This document shows, piece after piece, positions 47,032 through 59,141 of a DNA stretch of 64,000 nucleotides. The stretch comes from Triplophysa rosa (Eukaryota; Chordata; Actinopteri; Cypriniformes; Nemacheilidae). The notes under the pieces are model-generated. The model saw nothing but the letters and a program-made list of their open reading frames with translations. It had not been told where the DNA came from and did not search any database. The position numbers and the translations under genes were made by a program. The DNA lies in contig NC_079905.1 of the NCBI RefSeq assembly GCF_024868665.1, forward strand, positions 7,542,379 to 7,606,378, written 5' to 3'. Every line of letters starts with the position of its first letter. Position 1 is the stretch's first letter.

Positions 47032-47146
47032 TTAAAGGAGTAGTTCACCTTAGTTAAAATAAGACCTCATTGACTTTCCATAGTAGGAATAAAAATGACT
47101 ATGGAAACTCAATGGGGGGTTATTTTAAAGTAAGCTACTACTTTAA
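47032..47146. mobile_element. 115-bp hairpin TTAA MITE
   Basis: TTAA at both ends (47032-47035, 47143-47146). The arms TTGACTTTCCATAGT and CTATGGAAACTCAAT pair around a GAATAAAAATGA loop. The outer ends AAAGGAGTAGTTCAC and AAAGTAGTAGCTTAC (reverse complement) are related. Confidence 0.65.
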
Positions 47147-48262
47147 AATAAAATCAAAGCACAAATAAGGAGATGAAAAAACTGAAAAAGAAAACTAGAG
47201 AAAAGGTAGAAATGCATGGTTGAAAAATAAATACATTTCATCTGTCACACTTGACAAGAAGAAGATGAGGATGAGGACGAGAAAAGAGATTAAATATCCT
47301 GTTTTCAGCAGATGAACATGTAGGAAAATCTATCACCAGAAAACCTCTGACAGGTAATTCAGATCACTGCTCATGTTTTATAGGCCTGACACATCTACAA
47401 ACTGTGTGCTTTAATCATCACATGCAGGCACATGAAATGTCTGCGTTCACATTTACGCTTGCAGGAATACTGGAGCGAATTCACTACAGAATGTGGATTA
47501 AATGATGGGGAAGAATGCTATATGATGTGCAACCTGCGGCAAATGTGCCATAAATTAACAGCAAGTAGTTCTTTATAGCATCTCTTGCAACAGGATGTTA
47601 ACTGATGTCTGGCTTATGATTAAGCTCATGAAATATGTATGCTATCCTCATAAGACTTCCATTCATTTCTCTCAGCAGATTATTGAGTTCCCGCTCGAGT
47701 TAAAATGACTATTATAGCGCAGCTCCACGGGATATGTCGTTCACTGGTCACGTGACACCTTTACTTCAATGGACTCTGGATCAGGTTTATTGAAATCTTC
47801 TTAAAATGGTACCTGCGATTCACTTCCTGTAGTATTCTTTCTCTGCATGTGTGTTGCCTATGCGTACAGAGAAGCAGATCTTAGATCAAGCGTGTGACAT
47901 CTGTGTAAACATATTGAAGAGATAAATAATCATAATAAAGGTCAGGACTAGGAGAAGTGTGTGCGTGCGTGTTTGCCATCGTTTAGAAAGAGCGAAGGAC
48001 AGCAGTATCTCATACCGGACGTCCTTCTTGATGGCCATCCATCACTATTGGCTGCATATAAACACATGCACGCACGCACGCACACACACATACAGTAAGA
48101 ATGTTAAGAATTCCCTTTCATTATATATGAGGCAGACGTTGAGTCTGACCTTCTGGCTGGACTCTAATGGAACAAAGCAGAAGGACATTGTTTTTCCAGC
48201 CTCTCTTAGTTTCAGAACCGGCGGCTTGAACCTGCTCACCTGCTGTCCTGCAGAGCATCTCT

Positions 48263-48526
48263 TTAAAGGGATAGTTCACCCAAAAATGAAAATTCCATTG
48301 TGTATTTTCAAACCTGTATGATTTTCTTTCCTAAGATATTTTGAAGAATGTTAGTAACCAAACAACACTGGCCCCATTGATTTCCATATTGACACAAAAC
48401 CACTGAGACATTTCTCAAAGTATCTTCTTTCGTGTTCCACAGAAGAAAGAGTAATATACAGATTTTGAATGACGTGATGGTAAATAAATAATTACAGATT
48501 TTTTTCTTTTGGGTGAATCTCTTTAA
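48263..48526. mobile_element. Angel-like palindromic TTAA element
   Basis: TTAAAGGGATAGTTCACCC left, TTGGGTGAATCTCTTTAA right, with TTAA on both sides. Confidence 0.85.
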
Positions 48527-48654
48527 TTCTCTCTCTTAGACTGTGTTCCAATTTGCATAATCCTGCTGCTCACTATAAATTAGAGGTGGGAATCAGAGAG
48601 AATCTGGGAATAGAATATTTTATACTTTCTGGGTCACGATTCAATACTATTGAG

Positions 48655-49325
48655 TAGGGCTGTCACGATTATTAAATTTGGCTGACGATTAATTGTCTAA
48701 TAAATCATTGCGATTATGACGATTAATTGTCTGTTTTAGAGCTTTGACTTTTAATTCTCATACATTTTTTATTCAGCTTTGAAACGACTATATTGTTCTG
48801 AATATAAAGAGTATGTTCTTTTTCTTGGAAATACATAGGAAAAAATTGGGTCATCATACTTAAGGTTTAGGCTTTTACCTGTCAATAATACAACCGCCAA
48901 ATACTTGTAAATTAAGTAAACTGATCAGGTGTGAATTGAAGCCACCATTAAAATGCTATCAGTCATAGAAAAGCTTCTAGTCTGTTTTTTTCTCACTTGC
49001 AAGACTACATTAAAAGTTTACTTCTATGTTAATGAGATTTTGGTTGTGGTTTTCACACTGAAATAATATTAAATTGTACTGCAGGTTATTTTTATGGTAT
49101 ATGCTTTAGTTTTTTTTTTAAGTGATTGTGTTGTGGTGGTACATTTTACAAGTATTACCATGCTTTAGTTACAATATATACACTAAAATATGCAATATGC
49201 AGATGCACTACAGCTCCCCCTAGTGTCTTCTATAGAGATGTGCAATAATTGCGATGATCTGAAACCATCGCGATGAGGTCAAACAATCGCGATGAGACGA
49301 TTATTTAATAATCGTGACAGCCCTA
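48655..49325. mobile_element. Non-autonomous hAT-like element with perfect target duplication
   Basis: The left end TAGGGCTGTCACGATTATTA and the right end TAATAATCGTGACAGCCCTA are exact reverse complements over 20 bases. CTATTGAG precedes (48647-48654) and follows (49326-49333) the element exactly, an 8-bp target duplication diagnostic of hAT. The 671-bp interior has no transposase frame, with GACGATTAATTGTC motifs repeated near the left end and GCGATGA motifs near the right. Confidence 0.92.
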
Positions 49326-50645
49326 CTATTGAGCTTCTTTATGTTTATTGCATATTTATTCGAAACTACCATATGTTTTTTTGCTTACACACTAATTTGA
49401 ATCTTGCATACAATATGCAAAGTGGAATTTAGTTTTACAAAATCATAGTTTACAAACACAAACTGACCTATTTCCTTTCATTAACAAGTTTTATTATTAT
49501 TCGTAATGCCCAAACCCCGTCAAAAATGACTAAAAAGTGTAAATGTGTGTTTTATGTGTATGTTTTTTAACAGCTGACAGATGGAAGAGATATATCGCTC
49601 ATGGCAATTAACAGAGACCTTCTCATTACCATCATCGCAATGGTTACACAACTCCTCCTGCTGATGCTACAACATCTGTCCAGCTTGATATATTCTCGCT
49701 ACGATGCGAGTCACTTCCACACACATACAGAAAAGGTGCAACTGCTGCAGTTCATCACCGTCGCTTGCGGTTTGTGACGTTGATCGATGCTCTCCTCCGC
49801 TGCTTGCCCTTAATTTGTGTTTCACTCACGCGTGAGATCTCAGAGATGAGGTAAAGTTGTTTCCCCTCCTGTAATACACCCACACTTCCTATAAACAAAC
49901 CCATGGACAACCCGTGGCGATTGAGGTAACAATTAGCACTTAATTAGATCTTAGTGAAATAACTCCTGCTTGGTTTCTCTTCCATCTAAGTGCCATGGAT
50001 GCATATGTTGGCCCTTCACTCTCACACACACATTGTTAGGGCCCCACAGCACTTAAGATACCATCTGCTTATTGGAATGCGGCTCCTTGCGCAGTTGGAA
50101 CCGAGCGTGTGCTTCTGCAAATTGCCGATCTATACTACAAGTACACTCATCTCTTTGCTTTCCGTTCCTACTTTTGCATCCAGACACAGCCTGGCAATGT
50201 TTTTTGCCCGTATGGGCACTCCTACACACACAAGGAAACATATGTCAGTGTGACATCACAACACTACCCATTTCCACATCAAAAACATTGAGTCAGTGCA
50301 GCTCATGGTATGGTATACGTCAACACACACACACATACTCACACAAGCAAACCACAAATGCTCTATGCTTTTGTGGGCAAACACTGCAGTTTAATAATGT
50401 CAACAAATGCTATTTGATGTTTGTATGGGAAAGCAGACGTTTCATTGATGTCATTCATTTTATATCCCTAATGTATTTGTAAGTGAAACAGGATATTTAG
50501 TGAAAAATAGCAAAATTGTATTCACAGTAAAGTGATTGGATCGAAATTGGCTGCTTTGTACTAGAATGGATTCAGGCCTTGTCTCCACTGCTATGTTTTT
50601 GTTTGAAGACGCATCTTTTTCTCTTCGTTTTGGCCATCCACACTA

Positions 50646-51306
50646 AAGCCCTATTCGCACGGGATTAGTATTATGTGGGGACCTCGTGTGATTTAGAAAT
50701 TACTTCCCCACATCTGTATTTCATGTGGCGCATTCGCACGGGATAAGTTAAGCCTGTGATTTTACTCAAATTCACGGACTTATTTCCTGGATATGATGGC
50801 AAGGCTTTGCGTATAGTTTATATAGCCTATAGTTGTATGGTGTATAATGATATATGCCGTACCTGTCAGCATTTGAGACCCGCGATTGCGAACCGGACAG
50901 ATCACCGTGATCGCAGGTCTCAAATGTAACGAGAGTTTCCATAATAAATAACAAAACGGGAGACACCCGACCAAAACGATAGTGTTGGCAGGTAGGGATA
51001 TGACCCAGCACCCGAAATAATATCAAAACACTTCAACACAGCCTCCATTATTCGCAACCGGTGGATAAAACATTGAAAAATGATATATGAGCCCGACAAA
51101 TCACAGAGATGCCGATTCGCACGGGACTAATATTATCACAGGACCTCGGTGTTCGTCAAAATATGGTAGGTAATTTGCGGGGGAATTTTTACTTTACAAA
51201 TTACAGACATGGCCGATTCGCACGAGATTAAGATCACAGACAACCTCTGCAATTATTACAAATGACTAGAGGTCCCCAGGTAATACTAATCCCGTGCGAA
51301 TAGGGC
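50646..51306. mobile_element. Inverted-repeat element with internal end-motif copies
   Basis: The left end GCCCTATTCGCACGGGATTA is matched exactly by the reverse complement of the right end, and the similarity continues through GTATTA and GGGGACCTC. Extra copies of ATTCGCACGGGA occur inside at about 50731, 51115 and (one change) 51215. A TAA lies one base outside each end, which would fit a 3-bp target duplication. No transposase frame; superfamily not fixed. Confidence 0.8.
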
Positions 51307-51472
51307 ATAAGACAGCGTTTTTGTCAACAAAAATCTTTTTCAAAATATCTCCAATGTGGTTAAAAATTTTAAACAAAGGCCCAGTTTTTTCGTCATTCGT
51401 TGTTTTGGCTGCTCTCCAGTTTAATAGCTTTAATGTCTGTGTCTGTTCATAATATTGCATTTTACATATTGC

Positions 51473-51711
51473 GCTGTCCTTCCAAAACCTTGTATGTCCA
51501 AATTTGCTGTACTTAATAAATGATTAAAACACTGTACTTTATAAACGATTAAATACTGTGTTGTCAAATTGACAAGAATTTTTAATATTACTTTTTTATT
51601 TGTTAGATATTTGCGAAACCCAGTGACAAACAAAGGGAGACTGATAATAATGATTTATGGCAAAAAATAAAAATAACTAAATATGGAGATACAAGGTTTC
51701 AGAAAGATAGC
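51473..51711. mobile_element. Three-copy MITE family, copy 2
   Basis: GCTGTCCTTCCAAAACCTTG left; ACAAGGTTTCAGAAAGATAG right, inverted. It shares TGTGTTGTCAAATTGACAAG and ATAATAATGATTTATGGCAA with the other copies. Confidence 0.75.
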
Positions 51712-52660
51712 AGGGAGACAGAATGTTTAGTCATTATTCAGCAGCGGGAATCGAGGATGTTTTAATCATGTATTTATAGTATTGCTGCTATATTATAATA
51801 AGGCAGAAAATGAACAAACACCTGACAGAATTGACACAGGATGAAGTGTTTTACGTTTTACTCATGCACAGTACATGCAAATGCTAGTGTGGACAAAGAG
51901 CATTTTAAAACTCAAACTAAAGTAAAGTGAAAATGTATTAGTGGGGACAAGGTCTCAGGTGGGCGTATAGCAGAACAGCAGCCGAGCAAAGTCATTTCAA
52001 TTTTGATAAATCATGATGATTATGTGTTAAAATAACATTTTCAGAAAGGTTTCATAACTAATGCGTGGTAACTGTGAAAAAATGTGTGTGTGTGTTTTTG
52101 TGTGAGCTGCTGGGGAGACACTAAAAGCTCATTGGGGCACATGAGTGTTAGAAGGCTGTTTGTTGACAAGTAATTGAAGTTGCAGATGAGTGAGTTATCT
52201 CAGCTTACACACACACACACAGATGGGAGGAAAATGAGCTACAAGACAGAAATGTGCAGAGAAGAGAAGCGATGTAAATTTGCATCAATTTCTCACTCCT
52301 GATTATGATTGTGGCATAATATTCACAAAGACACCAGCATCTATTTAACATCTGCGTGCCATACGGGTGCAAAATAGTCCTGTTTTACAGTTCATAATAA
52401 CCATATGTCACATAGCGATAGCTTGCATACTGTCACACAGTTTAGACAATTGTTTTTACACCATGAAGGAAACGTGTAGTAATGCCGGCCGTACTGATCC
52501 AAGCCCTCAGGTCAGATCTAGGGGAGCCAACATTTCACTAGACTAAGACTACGATGTGAAACCGACCAGCGTCTCGGACAGATGGGAAATGTACAAAAAT
52601 CCATTGATAGAGACAGACTAGAGCCTAAAAACTTTTGATGAACTCTTTTTTTTAATTGAA

Positions 52661-52835
52661 AACCTCTTTCTTCTGTGGAACATAAGAGATATTTCAGAAA
52701 TGTTTTGTATCCATACAGTGGTGTTGTTTGGTTACACGTTCTTCAAAATATCTTCTTTTATGTTCTGCAGAAGAAAGTCATACAGGTTTGGAATGACACA
52801 AGGATAAGTAAATGATAAATAATGTTTATTTTTGG
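52661..52835. mobile_element. Angel-like element lacking its left end
   Basis: It has TTTCTTCTGTGGAACATAAG, then TTCTTCAAAATATCTTCTTT and GAAGAAAGTCATACAGGTTT. The terminal TTAAAGGGATAG part is missing. Confidence 0.7.
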
Positions 52836-54270
52836 TAGAGATGTTCCTATACCCTTTTTCCCTTCCCGATACCTGGGTGTGTATCTGTATACAGCTCTAT
52901 ATACTACTAGTCCTGTTTGAATTGATAGAACTATTTTATGGCGTCATCTTCAGACTTATCCCTTAATAAAACATGAACAAATACATACAGTAAACTAGTG
53001 TATTTTTATTATCTGACAGACATTTGACCGTGATATCCTTTATTTTTCTTAAGTCGCAGTTGTACTAGTTGGTCCACTCTGAAATACTGCCAAACAGCGG
53101 ACATACTGCTAGCATGTTTTCATTTCTTTTTCATTGCTCTAAGCAGTGGTTGCTTGTGACGACACAGCGCAACTTCTTGTGTTTGCATTCTGAGCAGCGA
53201 AGACGAAGTGATTTCGAATTGGAAAACCCTTCATTTTTGGTGATCTCTCTTTAATGTTTTAAACATGCAGACCAGCCGGCATATTGTTCCTGCTCTTTAT
53301 ATTCAGTTGCCTGTTTGGAAATGCTTGTCAAAGATCTGATGCCTGGACCAGCCGTGCTGTCTGTCTTATTTGAGGAAATCAGCACAGCCTGACACATCCA
53401 GCAGCCAATCAATAAACTTGATTTGTGATCGATGGGCCGTGCCCGATCCCAGAGTCAATTAGAAAGAGTTCAGCGGTCTGTTAGCCAACAGTCCAAAAGC
53501 AGAGTAGAAGAAGGTCAGCGCTGAGTCTATTTGCATGTAGCATTTTGAAATGTCACCCATCGTTCGGGCCGTAAACACTCGCTCTTGTTTTGCCTTCTTT
53601 TGCGAGAGCCCGGTTGTGTTCTAATGGAAAATTCAGGGTTGATATATTCAGTCGTCAGATGGTCCGTTCCCCCGGACAGCATTGAGCTATTCATGCATGT
53701 ACATCTCAAAATAATCCGCCCAGCTTTTAGGTCCAGAATGTGTCCTTGTGTTTCCATCGCAGGGAGAGCGGAGCGTTGGATGTGGTGTTAGATATATTAC
53801 GTGCGAGTGTGGTTTGAATGAGAAGCACTGCTGTAATCACACTATATTTAAGAGCGCTAGAGGACAGTTGTTTAGTTGAGCTTTTCAGTCAACAGACTAT
53901 TTGTCTCGGCCCGACGTTAAGGGCTTGACGCCACCTTGGCTTCCAATCGTCTTTTAAAAGCAATTACACTTCAACGGACAGATTTGGAAACAGAAAGTCT
54001 CAAGGCTAAAGTGTCTCAGTATTCAAGTGAATCAATGCAGTACTGTGTGAATACAGTATATGAATGAATCCTGTTAGAATGGATGGGGGTTTACAAAACT
54101 TTCTGTATAGATCTGGGATATGCCAAACTAAACAGTGTCGAGATACTGTTTTAATATTTGGAACTTTTTAACGTCATGTTTTGGATGGGTGTTATGATCT
54201 AAAACCTCTCTTACTGTATTTACTGTAGTAATTTTATTTAACAGTAACAATATATGTATGATATATCGTC

Positions 54271-54490
54271 GCTGTCTTTTCAAAACCTCGGATGTCCAAA
54301 TTCTCCGCTTTTAAGGAAATGGAAAAAACACAGTGCTTTTTAAATGATAAACTACTGTGTTGTCAAAATTGACAAGCACTTCTTAATACTTTTTTATTGG
54401 TTAGATATTTGCAAAAAGGTGACTAATAATAATGATTTATGACAACTAATTTAAATCACAATATGGAGATGCAAGGTTTAGAAGGACAGC
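54271..54490. mobile_element. Three-copy MITE family, copy 3
   Basis: GCTGTCTTTTCAAAACCTCG left; CAAGGTTTAGAAGGACAGC right, inverted. The interior contains the palindrome CTTGTCAATTTTGACAACA (minus strand) and AATAATAATGATTTATG. Confidence 0.75.
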
Positions 54491-55469
54491 AGCAATATGA
54501 TAGTTATATATTCGGGGTGTCACACAATTATATATAAAAAATATTAAATATTATAATAAAATGCTGCTAACTGAATTTGGGTAATTGCAAAGAGGTCGGC
54601 AGGCAGGCGGTCGGGCATCCCCATTGAGAAACATCTGGCAGGCAGCCAGGTGTTCACAGCTTGGCTCTGTCAATCTCCACCACTATCACAGAGACTCACG
54701 TCTTCAGTGTTTTCTGAAGCGCGATGCCGTATCACAAACTTCTTTTACGCTTTTCCGTTCCATTGTAGCCTCCCGTTCGAGGAAGCGTGTGTCAGACTGC
54801 CTTGTTAAGTGGAATGTCCAATTAATTGAACAGCGCAGGCATCCGTTTGTGCATTAGCCGAGAGCGTGTGTTGACTCACGCGAGAGCACACTTCACTTCA
54901 ACAGCCTTCAATTATTCCAAGAAGCAGGGCAGGATAGGGAAAGTAGTAATGCACTGTAGAAAAATGACCCATCAGCAGAGCGTGTTTATGAGTCTGAGTG
55001 CTTGTTTGGAATAGCGTGAAGTTATTCTGAAGTGTAAAAGGAAATGGTTGGGAGAACCTTTAGTTTCAAGGGTCGATGGCTGCAATTAATGTTGGTGGCC
55101 CACTTAAATGAGAAAAAGTATGTGGTACAGTTATAGCCTTTGATCATCATGCATTTCTGTTAGTAAAAAGGAACTAATAATATTAATAATATTAATTCGA
55201 TAAAAAGGTACGTTTTATTATTTTATATTTTTGTTAAATTTATTTTAATATTAATCCCTTATTCATTCCATGATAAATATCTACGAAATCTATTATTTAA
55301 AGTAATATTTATCTTTATTTTGTTATTATTTATTTAGTATTTATTATTGTATCATTATTTATTTTATAATTTATAATTATTAACATACAGTGTGCCATAA
55401 CATGCCATGACTGCACTAAATCAAGAACATTTGTACTTCTGTTGGTGCCCAGATTCTGGGGAAGCACTT

Positions 55470-55494
55470 TGTGTGTGTGTGTGTGTGTGTGTGT
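55470..55494. repeat. GT microsatellite
   Basis: Twelve GT units adjoining the repeat at 55500-55765. Confidence 0.9.
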
Positions 55495-55499
55495 TCATG

Positions 55500-55765
55500 T
55501 TTGTATATCCCGGTGGGGACCTAAACCTGAATACACACCAACACATGGGTACTCGTGTCACCGTGGGGACCAAAATTGAGGTCCCCAGGGGCAAAAAAGC
55601 TAATAAATTGTACAGAACAATATTTTTTACAAATCTAAAAATGCAAAAAGTGTTCTATGATCTTTAGGTTTAGGGGTTGGGTTAGGGATAGGGGATAGAA
55701 TATACAGTTTGTACAGTATAAAAACATTACGCCTATGGACTGTCCCCACGGTGATAGTCAACCAA
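55500..55765. repeat. Fish interspersed repeat with GGTGGGGAC ends
   Basis: The left CCGGTGGGGACC and right GTCCCCACGGTGA are inverted. The interior has GGTTTAGGGGTTGGGTTAGG, then ACATTACGCCTATGGAC. It is flanked on both sides by GT microsatellites, the usual setting of this dispersed fish repeat as I recall it. Confidence 0.6.
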
Positions 55766-55769
55766 AGCC

Positions 55770-55835
55770 TGTGTGTGTGTGTGTGTGCACGCGCTTGTGT
55801 GTGTGTGTGTGTGCGTGTGTGCACGTGTTTGTGTG
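55770..55835. repeat. GT/GC microsatellite
   Basis: An interrupted GT run with GCACGC and GCACGT units. Confidence 0.9.
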
Positions 55836-56436
55836 AGACCAGCAGGTGTTATCTGATCTATAGATTCACTGGCATCTGTAGGGCTATTGCGGTGGAGATA
55901 AGTGAATATAGATTGCATGTACCGACGGGAGAGAGAGTGGGTGCCATGCCTCCATTACAAACCTGTGATGGTGTTTGTGTGTTTGTTCCAGGAACAGCTC
56001 TGGCCTGAGTGACCCTGGCCTTGCGATCAGTGATATGGGCAATAGGGGCAGATGTTACAGAAGAGAGGAGCTTAATGCAGTTACTGGAGTGGAGACAACT
56101 CACTCACTGCACCTGATCGCATTACTGCTGAGAGAGGGAGAGAGAGAGATTTTGCGCCAGATCAGACGCAATCAGAGATACTGAAACGATGTGAGACAGG
56201 AAATGCAGAAGTGTGACGCAGGTTGAGGTAATCAGAGATTTTTTGAGAGGGTGGATTGAAAGAAAGACATCGGAAAAGACCAAACTGTTCTAAAACCTAG
56301 TGAGCTGCCTAAAGAGACAACATTTTAGGGCATCAGTGCTTGTGCTGTAGATATACAAGGTAGGCGTCATATGGTGGATGAGGCAATACAAATGTCAGTT
56401 ATGAATACTACCAATACAGCATTTCATTCATACATG

Positions 56437-56484
56437 CAGTCATGGCCAAAAGTGATGTCGAGCTTTGAAAATTGATGTATTGTA

Positions 56485-56526
<42 letters not shown>

Positions 56527-56840
56527 TAAGAGTAATTAAATATACTATATGTAATATAAGATACTAGGTACCTGTTATAGATAGTATTAAACACGGCTAC
56601 AAAATTTTACTACACAAGAGGATAAAAAATATTGAAAATGGATAAAACTGTTTTTTTTTTTCATTTTTAAAGCCATGTTCCCTGATATGTTTGCCTTTTT
56701 GCAAAATAATTTTGCCAATAAAAGTTTAGTGTTTTATCTATTTTGTATTATACACCTAATATTTTGATAATTCAATCTAACCTTAAAGTAAATATTGTGT
56801 AACTATGCCCCCCTCGGACATCACTTTTGGCAATCATTGT
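56437..56840. mobile_element. Tc1/mariner-like inverted-repeat element
   Basis: Left CATGGCCAAAAGTGATGTCG; right end, reverse complement, ATTGCCAAAAGTGATGTCCG. GGCCAAAAGT-type ends are characteristic of fish Tc1-like elements. An AT microsatellite (56488-56518) lies near the left end. A left-end relative (GTGGCCAAAAGTCATG) is at about 40880. Confidence 0.65.
56488..56518. repeat. AT microsatellite
   Basis: About 15 AT units inside the element at 56437-56840. Confidence 0.95.
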
Positions 56841-58214
56841 ATTAACATTATTATTATTATTATTACTATTTGTTTATAAGCAGACTGGCTCTCCATTTGT
56901 TTTGTTCGCTTTCCAGAATGGTCACTTATAATGTTGCATGGCCTTTTCTATATACAACTGCTGAAAAAATTAAGAGACCATTACATATTTTATTTTATTC
57001 AGCACTTCTAGATGTATTGTCGCCATTTCAGTCCAGTGTCTGTTGAATTTAAACAAAAATCAAACCTCAAGAGTGACATAAAGTCATCCAACAGCAATGT
57101 GATAGACTGACAGCATGACAAGACACATGAAAACTGCGATGAAAATCAATGTTATCACATAACTTTTCCTAAATACATGTACAAATATTACTGTTGTATT
57201 GCTTAAACGTTTACCTAAACAAATACCTATAAATAGTAAATTCAGAAAAAAATGAAAGTAATTTTGAAATGCTCTCTTATATTTTCTGTGGCTGTATATA
57301 TTAGTAGAAGTAGTATTTGTTTATAAGCAAATTTAATCTCCATTTATTTTCTCCACTTTCTAAAATGGTCACTTGGTTGCATGGCCATTACTACTGTATA
57401 TATCAATTATTTAGTAGTAGTAGTATTGTTTATAAACAAATTGAGTCTCCATTTGTTTTGTTTACTATCCAAAATGTCATAACAGTTAGGATGCTGCTAT
57501 TGAAGGCAGCTGTCTACATAGGCCATTCACTAGCTCTCGAAACAGAACTTATGACTGGGGCGTGGAAGCCCAGGAGCACAGGCCAAGAGTTATTGATACC
57601 CAGTAAATGAGAAAGTGAGATGCTGAAATAGAGCATGGATGTAAGAGAGAGAGAGAGGCTCTGGTTTCTGCATTCCCCACTGTAGGCGTGTGCCGGACAC
57701 CACTGCCAATGCGGCCGCAGGGGGATGATGGGATAGAGACAGCTGGGGGGTGGGGAGAAGCATACTCACTGGGGTATGCTGGGACACTCTGAGAAAAGAC
57801 TGGGTGTGTGTACAGGTCCCAAAATATCAAAACATCCACGATGTGTGTCAGAAGCTGATCAGTACGGAATGCCAGTGGGTCAGTTATGCAGGGAGCAGGG
57901 GACGGTGGCCGAGGAACAATGAGAGCTTGTTATGGGATGAGAAAACAATAGATAGACAATAGAGATTGCTGCTGATCAACGTTTATGGAAATTAGCGAAA
58001 AACAGCATGCTGTGGGAGAGGGAATTATGTGTTGGAAATGGGGAATGAACCAGAGTTACAACACAAAGACTCTGATTGTTGAAGCCACACGCCTATTCTT
58101 TAGCATTCATGCCTTGTGATATCGATTCATCACAAACTGGCTGTAGATTAGAGTTGGGTTGCCAAATAATTTTTCAAAATGCCCCGTGCAGCCTACAGTA
58201 TAACATGAATTCTT

Positions 58215-58352
58215 CTTTATCATTTACAGACCCTCAAATTATTACAAACCTGTTTGACTTTCTTTCTTATGCAGAACACAAAAGAAGATATTTCGAAGAA
58301 CGCTGGTAACCAAACAATATTGACCCCACTGACTTCCATTGTATGGACACAA
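58215..58352. mobile_element. Angel-like half element
   Basis: Only the left half is present: TTTATCATTTACAGACCC, GAACACAAAAGAAGATATTT, then CCACTGACTTCCATTGTATG. The inverted right half is missing. Confidence 0.7.
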
Positions 58353-58564
58353 ATATATTAAAATTAGCTCCATATTTTAGCATAGATCATCATATTTTCC
58401 ATAATACATTCCATAGACAAACAATCAGAATACAGAGAGATTCTACATGTTAAATAAAAATATATGCTCTCTCTCTTTTTTCTTACGAATGAAGTAATCT
58501 GGTCCATTCTGGACTATTCATGAACACATATTCTTAAATCTGGTATATATGGATTCAGAGCACA

Positions 58565-58578
58565 GTTTCCATGGAAAC
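58565..58578. promoter_or_regulatory. RFX X-box in ext1 intron 1
   Basis: GTTTCCATGGAAAC is a perfect 14-bp palindrome and a full match to the RFX consensus GTTNCCATGGNAAC. It lies in unique-looking sequence. Confidence 0.5.
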
Positions 58579-59098
58579 ACTGCGCACTTGGCGTCCAGAC
58601 CTCGCAGAGATACTAAATCATTAAGCTGTTGTGATAGAGCCGCTATCTTACTGCGGCAGGTGAGCGGAGAGGCAGCAGGGTATGAACGGCAACATTGAGG
58701 CCTTTATCAAGTAAAAGTTCAACAAATTCTCTACTGATTCATTTATGAAGCTGAAAACATTCCTCATTTGCCTGGCTGACAGGTTTATCTAGGACACATC
58801 ATGGTGCTTGCGTTTAACGCTCTCAGCCTGTCTGTGCAATGACAGTTTATCTAGCCGGAAGCTACTGTGCTCAGATATGTAAGCAAAGACCAAAGGCTTT
58901 GGTCTAACTTTAACATCATCCCACTGGCCTGCATGAGCTCAGGTGTGCTTGAATTTTTGCAGATGACCAGATGGGTCTGTATCTGTCCTTGCAACAGGTT
59001 TATCCGAGCTTAGTGAAGGAGGTCACTATCTTTTTTAACATGCATTTATTTCGAATACTCAAAAGAGGAAGAAATAAATCCTTCCTGTTATTGGAATG

Positions 59099-59141
59099 AT
59101 TATGTAACATATGATACATTCAGTATCATATGTTACATAAT
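59099..59141. repeat. Perfect 19-bp inverted repeat, 5-base loop
   Basis: ATTATGTAACATATGATAC (59099-59117) is followed after ATTCA by its exact reverse complement (59123-59141). Confidence 0.9.
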
